Part shown: positions 56,820 to 64,000 of the stretch, piece by piece
Layout: each line of letters opens with the position of its first letter
Numbering within the stretch: the first letter of the stretch is position 1
Assembly (NCBI GenBank): GCA_963969595.1
Contig: OZ018410.1
Location: forward strand, 21,376,913-21,440,912
Origin: Neckera pumila
Lineage: Eukaryota > Streptophyta > Bryopsida > Hypnales > Neckeraceae
Direction of reading: 5' to 3'
DNA length: 64,000 nt
Program-made: the position numbers and the translations under genes
The notes under the pieces: model-generated
What the model saw: only the letters and a program-made list of their open reading frames with translations
Told to the model about the DNA's origin: nothing
The model's database searches: none

Positions 56820-57450
56820 TCCCTAAAGTTCTAAGGCATTAGATTAGTGATTAAATGAATGTTTTATATGCTTAATAGAGGTTTGCATTTATATGTTATT
56901 TGAAATTTGAACGTCTAATCTAATAAGGGTAGATGAAAAGCTTGAGCTATAAAATTGTCATCTAATAGTGACAATGATGTTTACGTTGTAAGTTTTAATA
57001 TATTGTTGGTAAGCACTTCAAGATGAAATACTTCTAAAATACCCTTCAATTCTAGCTTCAAAAGTTTGTAATCCCTATTAAAATTTTTGAAAAATATGAA
57101 CCAGTTTAGAATTGATAACATGTCAATGACTTCTAGTGGTCTTTGAAGGAACTATGAATAATTTTTTTTTGAGGTACACAATTTCTTTGAAAATTGGGAT
57201 CAATGCTTAAAAAGATGCCTTATTGGCAATCCCAAATACATGAATTATCACTAAAAACCTGTGAGATATTATAATTATTATTTCAAATAAGTAGTGTGGC
57301 TTTGTTTCATTCATAGATTACTTGTTTGATATTTCCACAAATTGCATATATCTAAAATGCACTCTTCATGTGCACCACATTTTTATTGAGGGATCATGCT
57401 TTCCGTGTCACCTATTTGTAAAGTGATCCTTTGAATTAGAGTTTGTGATA
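56820..57450. other. Solitary TTAA-element left end, then unassigned sequence
   Basis: TTAA 56,816-56,819 is followed by TCCCTAAAGTTCTAAGGC, but no matching right end was found downstream. It could be a truncated element. Confidence 0.35.
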
Positions 57451-59387
57451 CTATTAGAACCAATTTTCTACAATATGGTAACTATTCCTTACGCTAAAGC
57501 TCAAATGATCAAAGGTATGGATCTTTAATTTAAAGACAATGTGATCATTTTTCTTTGATTGGCCACATTTTTCCCACAAGGTACCAGTGTAATGTCTGAC
57601 ATTCCATGCTAGTTTATTTTTGAGTAATCTTTTTTTTTCCCAATGGCAAAGGCTTATTAATAGGCAAGACTCATGTACAACAATGGAACTCATTTCCAAA
57701 AGCACTGGATATAAAGAGAATGGTAATATTTAATATTAATATATCTCATATTGCTTAAGATGTTCTTATTGACTTTGGGTTGAGTGCAAGCATTAGTAAT
57801 GCAAATGAAGCAAGCATTCAATCACATGTTAGGATCCTTTAAGCTTATCATTTATAAGAAATCAAAGTGGGAACATTCAAGTAACTAAAAAAGAGCTTGA
57901 AGAAACTAGTTTCACCCCTTAATTCATCAATTCATCTCTTGAAGTTTCATAAAGATGTATCATAAACAAAAACTTGGAGAATTAATTTGGTCTTGGTATA
58001 TAAAAAGAAGTTGTGGATTGTGAATTTTGAAAAATATTGGAAGAAAAAATTGATTTGTGATTTTTTTAGCAATATTTTAAAAAATACAAACATAGAGTCT
58101 AAACTAAATTCTTTTAAATAATTAATTTCATCTAGAATATAGACAATTTGAGAGTGATTCTTTTTATAATGAATGTATAATTGTAAAACTAAAACTAAAA
58201 TTATTATTTTTTTAACTAAATTAAAAATTAAAACAAGGAATTTGCTGCTCTTTGTACTACCTTGACAATGATTGAGTACCAGCCCTTTTTTGAGGGGCAA
58301 AATGGAGCCAGAAAGCACCATTTCGTAGTAAAAAAAAAAATTTTGCCAGAAAAGTTTCAATCTTATTTAAAATATGGATGAAAATGTCAAATGTGGATGA
58401 AAAAGTGTATGAATTTGATTGAAAAGTGTTTTATGGTACAAAAGATGGATGTACAAAGGAATAAAATGCTTCACCAAATTTTAAGTGATCACCATCTTGG
58501 CACTTTTTCAAAAACCCTAAAACAAGGACTCAATGAGTACTTCAGGCTTTGGAGAATTTGGAGAACAAGCTTTTTCAATTCTAATTCTTCAATTAATTAT
58601 GGGAATGGTCATTATAGCTCAATATATTGATAGTCTTTTTTTATAGCCTAGCATCCTAATTTATCTACTATTTTGGGTGCATCAATTTTTTAATATTTAA
58701 TTATGATTTGAAGCAACAAGGTTGAGTACATGTAGATTGACGTTTTCAATTTCCACCTAATCTTTTGTATAAGATTGAAATTGTTCTACAAGTACTTATA
58801 CTCTTAAAAAATAATGCTACTTAGATCATAAGTAATAAATTATATTTCATTTATAGTTAACTATATTACATATTTATGACGAATTTCTTCCAATTTTGAA
58901 AAATTAAGAAGGTTTTTTAATATTGCATATTAATGTACCAAAGACTTCTGACTAAATGTGACAATAGTTTCAATAAAAGTGCATTGGATTTTTTAGTGAC
59001 ACCCGAGAAATGTTTCAAGATTGAATACTGGAGGTGGTCAAAATCTCTATTATAACTTTAATGTTAATTGTCACCTCCTTGAGATTATACTAAAGTCAGA
59101 ATAACTTTCTAAAGCATTTGTAGGTCATAGCACTTTGGTTCCTAGGACAATTTTATTGCATATTTTGACCAAAAATTTAATTTTTAAGACATAAAAAATA
59201 AAATAAAATAAAACTATTACAAATTTTTAAGGATCAATTATATATAATAAACAATTCAAGGTAATAATTTGTCTTTAAGTTTAAGTTCAAGAGATTTGAA
59301 GTTTCTTGTTTAATGTACTTAGATTAAACCATGGTAAAGTATTGACGATGAATAAATTCCTTTATTATTTATTTGCCTTTATATAAT
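57451..59387. other. Intergenic AT-rich sequence, no supported gene
   Basis: Open frames at 57,454-57,705 and 57,947-58,360 (minus) and 58,391-58,630 (plus) show no domain, start context or conservation. No repeat boundaries were recognised. Confidence 0.4.
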
Positions 59388-61195
59388 GCCTAAGTTCTAA
59401 GACCATTTTTCCATCAATAACCACTCAAAACAACCATTTCCAATGCAAAGAAAAAAATTAGAACATTTGTTTTTTTGTATATGTAACCATATGAGTGAAC
59501 AATAGACTAGTATGAAAATGTTTAGAAGGTATTTCAAAAACTTTGACTACATAAATTACAAAAAATATAAGTGTTAAAGTGAAGAAGACAAGATTTCCTC
59601 TATCTAGTTTGCCTAACTTAAAAGGCTTTGATTCCTCTCAACTTTAAAATTTTATATTACAGATTTTGAATTAAAGAAAAATTTATGTTAAAGAATTGAA
59701 TTGAGAGTTTGAGAAAAAAAATGAAAACCCTTCTTGATTTTCATTCTTTAAAAATTAGATGATATCAATGTAGGTACAAGATAGATTGAAGGAAAAACTA
59801 AATTGCTCATTGCTCCAAGAGGGAATTGAAACACAGTAATCCCATTAGTGAGATTGTTATAGAAATCAAACTAAACCATGTGGTATTTTCTTTTTATCCC
59901 TAAAAGACTATTTGTCCCACCGGGGAACAATTTGGGTCCAGGCAAGTTCCTATTATCTCAATTTTAAGTGACATTTTTTGGAATTTTTGGAGGTTTATAA
60001 TTTTACAAGAGCTTTGTGAATATATAATTTTAATTTTAACTGATGCTTGGGAGCAAAAGTTATGGCACAATAAGCAAAAATGGAGTTTAGAGGGCAGCAC
60101 CAAAAAGAACACAGAAAGTCAAAATAATTTTTTTTAAATTTTTTTCTCAAAGATTATATTTTTGTCTACATCTGAAGCTTTGTTTCATTCAATTTGGACT
60201 AATAATGAGAAAGTCATGGACAATCTTAGTTCTTTAGGCAATCTAAGCATCTTCTTGAAAAATCACTTGTAGAATTCATTTATGAATGGAATTTTTAAAA
60301 ACTTTCAAAAACATTCATTAGATAGGGTTAGATTTTTTTGCTAGAAAAATCTCATTGTTGGAATTATTGAGATTCAATTCAATCTAAAAGCTATTAACAA
60401 TTTAGTTTTTCTTCAATCTTAAACCCACCTCCATTTAACAATTTTTTAATGAGTGAAGATTAAGTGCTTTTTTTTCATAATTTTATTTTGTAGATTCTCA
60501 ACTCAACTATTTAACATAAATAAGTAGAAATCAAAATCAATAGTGCAAAAAATTTGAACTAAAAAGATTCAAGGCCAACAAATCTAGTCAAGCAAGGTGC
60601 AATAAAACTTGTTTTCTTCACTTTAAATGAATATATCTTATAATATACAGGGTGAAAGTTTCTGAAATTTCTTCCATGTATTCATATACTAGTCAAATAC
60701 AAGATCTTACAATTGGATATGCAAAAAACAACAATTTTTAAAGCTCTTTTCTCTTTGCAATAGAAATGACAATTTTGAGTAATTTTTGGTAGGAGAATCA
60801 CTTTGGTCCTTTAGGGTTTAAATTGTGAAAATTGAGTTAAAAAATAAATTCAATATATTATTTTCTCAAGAATTTGCAAAAAATGCCATCAAAACAAGAT
60901 GCTCTACAACTTTTACATCACTTATCCGTATAGAATGAATAAAATCTTTCTATATAGATAAATATATAATCTATAAAAATTTGTATTTTTTATTAATTCA
61001 ATTTTTTGTTGTTACCGCCCACCCTTGCTTGATTTTGGTTTGGATGACATAACTTTTGCTCCCAATCACTGATTGAAAAAAAAATATCATCTTTTTTTAA
61101 AATAATCATTTTTTCTATCTTGAAAATATCCAAAACATCATGCCAAAAATTGGGATTATATACAGGAACTTACCCTAAGGAACTTGTGGGAATCA
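59388..61195 (+). mobile_element. A-type element, plus orientation, split by a nested A-type element
   Basis: 59,388-59,893 is the left part (cctaagttctaagacca, accactcaaaacaaccattt, gagattgttatag). 60,822-61,195 is the right part (gcataacttttgctccc-like, gggattatatacaggaacttaccc). The outer termini are decayed. Confidence 0.7.
59898..60817 (-). mobile_element. A-type TTAA element, minus orientation, 920 bp, nested
   Basis: Preceded by TTAT. The left end CCCTAAAAGAC is followed by the stem tttgtccca / ggggaacaa; the right end CTTTGGTCCTTTAGGG is followed by TTTAAA. The length and reverse-complement match to 6,690-7,609 are close. It is inserted in an opposite-orientation relative. Confidence 0.8.
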
Positions 61196-61969
61196 TATTA
61201 CTTTGTATTGCTAATAAAAGGTATTGTAAATTAGATGTGCAAATATGTACACATGCCTAAAGACACATCTACACAACAATTGAACATGAATTCTAACCAT
61301 CCAATGATTAGCACGTGAACTTCTCTAGCGTGCTTCTATTTTTATTCAAATAGGCCTAGTTTTGCCAAATATACGAGCAACAAGAGACACCTTTGACTAA
61401 ATACTTCAAATGGAACTATATCATCAAATACAAACCATCAAGACTCAATCTCTTACTAAGCTCTCAAATACTTTATACACACAAAAACAAGACCTGAAGA
61501 GAATGAAGAAGGCCAAGGGATGGCTAAAGGTAGGAACCACTTCAAACCAACCTTCCAAAGTCTTATTCACACTTCAATTGCAAATACTATGTTAGACACC
61601 TCCCAATGGTCAATACATGACCAATTAAACTGTACCAAGGTTAGAATTAGTCATTAACCCCTAAAGGAGGTTGCAACCACCATGGCCTACGCCTTTTGTA
61701 TTCACCTAATAACACATTGAAAATGAATATATTTGTAAATACATGCAACTTGAATGTTGTTGGTATTGATGTAAAGAAAAATTAGATTTTTTTTTAAAAT
61801 TTTGAGATCCTATGAGAAATCTTTGCCTATTGGACGTGAGCAAAAAGTGTATCTATTGCAAGATCGTATCTCTTGTGAGATTGTGTGATGCAAATACTGT
61901 ACATTGTCGTAAGGTATTAGTAACTGGTCTAACCAGTTTAGGGTGGTTAGCAAACTTCTCACCATGATG
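61196..61969. other. Intergenic; solitary CCCCTAAAGG end at 61,658
   Basis: TTAA 61,654-61,657 is followed by CCCCTAAAGGAGGTTGC, but no right end was identified. The remainder has no recognised feature. Confidence 0.4.
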
Positions 61970-63341
61970 CTCTCCTTGGATGGTCACCTCAGGGTGTAGA
62001 TTTGGTGCTTGTGCATTTACACATTACCGTTGTGGACCATGCAGCTTCTGCAAACATCATTGCGGCTTCTCTTGCAATTTGGGACATTGCTTTGATCTCA
62101 TCTTCTCCGAGTGGTCTCTTTATGCAATTGTTGTTCCCCTAGGGTTTGGAGTAATTTACTGACTTCAAATCGCCAAGGGAACAGGCCAACAGCTAATTGA
62201 ACTCCCCCCTGGACATCGAAGCTTCACAATTGGTTGAGCCTCATCCATTCTAACAGCTAGACAGACACTGAGCCAACAAATAGGTGAGCTTCTCTTAGGG
62301 TGGCATAAAAGAATCAGGGTCACTCTTCTTAAGTCTGGTCCCCTCTCTATGTTGGCATCATTGCTGAGCTCTTCTTTGACCCGGGGAGGTGGTCTTGGGG
62401 GTAGTCAGTACTTCTTCACTCTTATACTACCAAAATGGGTCGGTCCCTGTTGACTAATCGATTTGAGTAACTAAGCCAATTCATGTGAAGTGGCACGGGG
62501 ATATGGTGGTGGGCTACAAACCTAAGTGGACCGAGGTATGGTACAAGGCAAGACCACAGAAGGAGGCAAGATTCCTCTGGTCAATTTATCACTGTGCCAT
62601 TGCAGTTCATGCATGGCGCAAGCTTGCCAACCCTAATAGCTCTACCGATTGCCAGAGTTGCCCCAATGGCCTCGAGGAAACGATCCTTCACCGGTTCCAC
62701 CACTGCCCTAAAACTCGGTATACATGGGATTTTGCCCTCTCGATCCTCTATCAGGCCTTGAAAGTCCCCCACGTCTCAGGCATTTGGCCAGCACTGACAT
62801 GGCAACAGTGTCTGCTGGGGTCTAAATTGCCTTGCCGGCTTAGTATGGGCGGTCATTATTCAGAGGGTCGGTCATCTGGCTTGCATGGTTGGACCGGAAT
62901 GCAGTTTGCTTCAACAACACTCTGTGTCCGTCCCAAAGACTGGAACAGGCAGTTGGGGAGGCCATCACTGACCATGCAAGAGCTTTGTGGTTTAGAACGA
63001 CTAAGCTTTGTGCTCTCTATCTTGACAAGGTTGGAGTCTTCCTCAAGCGCTTTGATAACATCTGGCTCCAAACTGATTTCTTTGGTAAGAGGTCCTACTT
63101 GCAGATGAGCTGGAAATTGGCTCATCCCAAGATGGGATCTTTTGCCTAAGCTTCTTACCTGGGCCTTCTCTCCTCTTTGGCCACTCTTAGAGTTGGTGCT
63201 GTGAATTGGCTCTTTGGTTTTAGCTTACATTATTAAAAATAGATGTGAAAAATGGAAATATGTCGCCGGGGACTTGGTCCCTTGGTTTTGTGTACTATTT
63301 CCCTTTGCAATGAGAATTGTCCATGTATTTCAAAAAAAAAC
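61970..63341 (+). pseudogene. LINE (non-LTR retrotransposon) 3' fragment
   Basis: The best-preserved part, 62,485 to about 62,850, has the zinc-binding zf-RVT region that follows reverse transcriptase in plant LINEs: EARFLWSIYHCAIAVHAWRK, then CQSCPNGLEETILHRFHHCP with the C-x2-C...H-x4-C spacing. The frame then shifts, and continues at about 62,870-63,147 with WLAWLDRNAVCF and KLCALYLDKVG. Upstream to about 61,970 the sequence is coding-like in mixed frames. The 3' end is non-coding and finishes in an A-run at about 63,332-63,341. Reverse transcriptase and endonuclease domains are missing, so it is dead. It lies 66 bp before the fasciclin-like frame. Confidence 0.8.
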
Positions 63342-63406
63342 TAACTTATGTAATATACACTGTGACAGGTAATTAATTGCGAAGTTCAACGAGCAACTAT
63401 TTCTTG

Positions 63407-63943
63407 ATGGAGCCTTCACAGAGAATTGTGACAAGAGTCGCCATGCTGAAGTGGATTCTTCTTGGGATGCTTCTCTGCTGTGAGAATGCGTGCATAGCAA
63501 TTGCTGCTTCAACGAATGAAGAATTCGACATCAATGGTGCAGTACGAAAGTATAATGCTAACCATGCACCCGAGATATCACATCTGGATCAGAGTCAGAT
63601 GCACCAAGACGTCGTGCGGGCTTTGCGAATTGGGTTAAAGTATAGTACATTTGCAGCATTGCTGGAGAACATGACAGAGTTGGTCATCTGTCCGGGGATA
63701 ATAGTCTTTGCGCCCTGCAACTAAGCTCTATCCGACTTTCAAAAGACGAAGGTGGAAGAATGTCTATAGGACGTTATAAGATTCCATATCATTACGGTCC
63801 CTATGCCTTTCTCAAACCTCCTTCGGCTCAAGCCGATTGATGACGGATGTGTCAAATCATATGATTCAGGTCACGAATGTAACTGCAAGTGCTTACAAAT
63901 TGGACCAGTGTCCGGGAAGAACCGGCGGCTAATACAAAGTTAG
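63407..63943 (+). pseudogene. Fasciclin-like (FAS1 domain) protein, broken by two stops
   Basis: FAS1 proteins such as plant FLAs are secreted cell-wall adhesion proteins (known family). From the ATG at 63,407 (or 63,443) there is a hydrophobic signal segment (WILLGMLLCC), then a FAS1 domain. YSTFAALLENM leads into the H1 motif VICPGIIVFAPCN, and later DVIRFHIITVPM is the H2-like motif. In-frame stops lie at 63,722-63,724 (inside H1, where FAPxxxAL normally continues) and 63,767-63,769 (before DVIRFHI). The same frame then stays open and FAS1-like to TAG at 63,941. Each stop needs only one base change, so decay is recent, or the locus encodes a truncated product. No GPI signal or AGP region is seen before the terminal stop. 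Confidence 0.75.
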
Positions 63944-64000
63944 CCGGTTGAAATGGTAAAAAAACCGGTTGAGCTTTGAAAGTGAAGGATGGAAAACCGG

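Noticed and set aside
57947..58360. 137-codon minus-strand open frame
   Set aside because: Composition is AT-driven (Phe, Ile, Leu, Lys), with no domain, no conserved partner and no coding signal.
62581..63125. Minus-strand open frames opposite the LINE fragment
   Set aside because: They are shadows of the plus-strand zf-RVT region, which has clear family motifs.
1..64000. CRISPR arrays, bacterial operons, rRNA or tRNA genes
   Set aside because: None was seen. The sequence is eukaryotic and the tandem repeats lack CRISPR-like spacers; tRNA genes were searched by eye only, so a scan with a dedicated tool would be decisive.

Overview
The window reads as nuclear DNA of a land plant: very AT-rich, gene-poor and dense in transposon relics. 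The lineage evidence is two genes of the TPD1-like secreted cysteine-rich family (a land-plant family), a plant-type GTE protein with one bromodomain plus a NET domain, a fasciclin-like (FLA-type) relic, and Ty3/gypsy and LINE debris. I cannot place the species. Intron-poor genes and long, old intergenic repeats would suit a moss, lycophyte, fern or gymnosperm, but this is inference.

Layout. Most of the window is three diverged copies of one segmental duplication, here called U1 (1-11,279), U2 (about 25,050-40,397) and U3 (about 40,398-52,960). U2 and U3 each carry a TPD1-like gene (32,889-33,356 and 49,588-50,058) with matching promoter and 3' flank. U1 begins inside the 3' flank, so a third copy should lie about 1.2 kb before the window. 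Between U1 and U2 (11,280-25,050) is other sequence: MITEs, a 0.7-kb foldback, a broken Ty3/gypsy integrase and the GTE bromodomain gene (23,746-22,562, minus strand). After U3 come more transposon relics, a LINE 3' end (about 61,970-63,341) and a broken fasciclin-like gene (63,407-63,943).

Main discovery. A large set of non-autonomous elements, many about 0.9 kb long, is flanked by TTAA and has the terminal inverted repeat CCCCTAAAGG...CCTTTAGGGG. Together they fill roughly a quarter of the window. The three units act as natural controls: at six or more loci one unit holds the element while a sister unit has the same flanks with a single TTAA. This is the target-site signature of piggyBac-type transposons, which are poorly known in plants. 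No transposase was found. Other MITE families (TA-flanked AGGTA elements, a 10-bp-TSD element, a hAT-like element, a Stowaway-like element) are dated by the same comparison.

The TPD1-like copies are not equivalent. The U2 copy carries a 79-bp deletion that replaces its C-terminus, including the last cysteine, with former 3' UTR sequence. It also has a 94-bp tandem repeat expansion upstream that U3 lacks.
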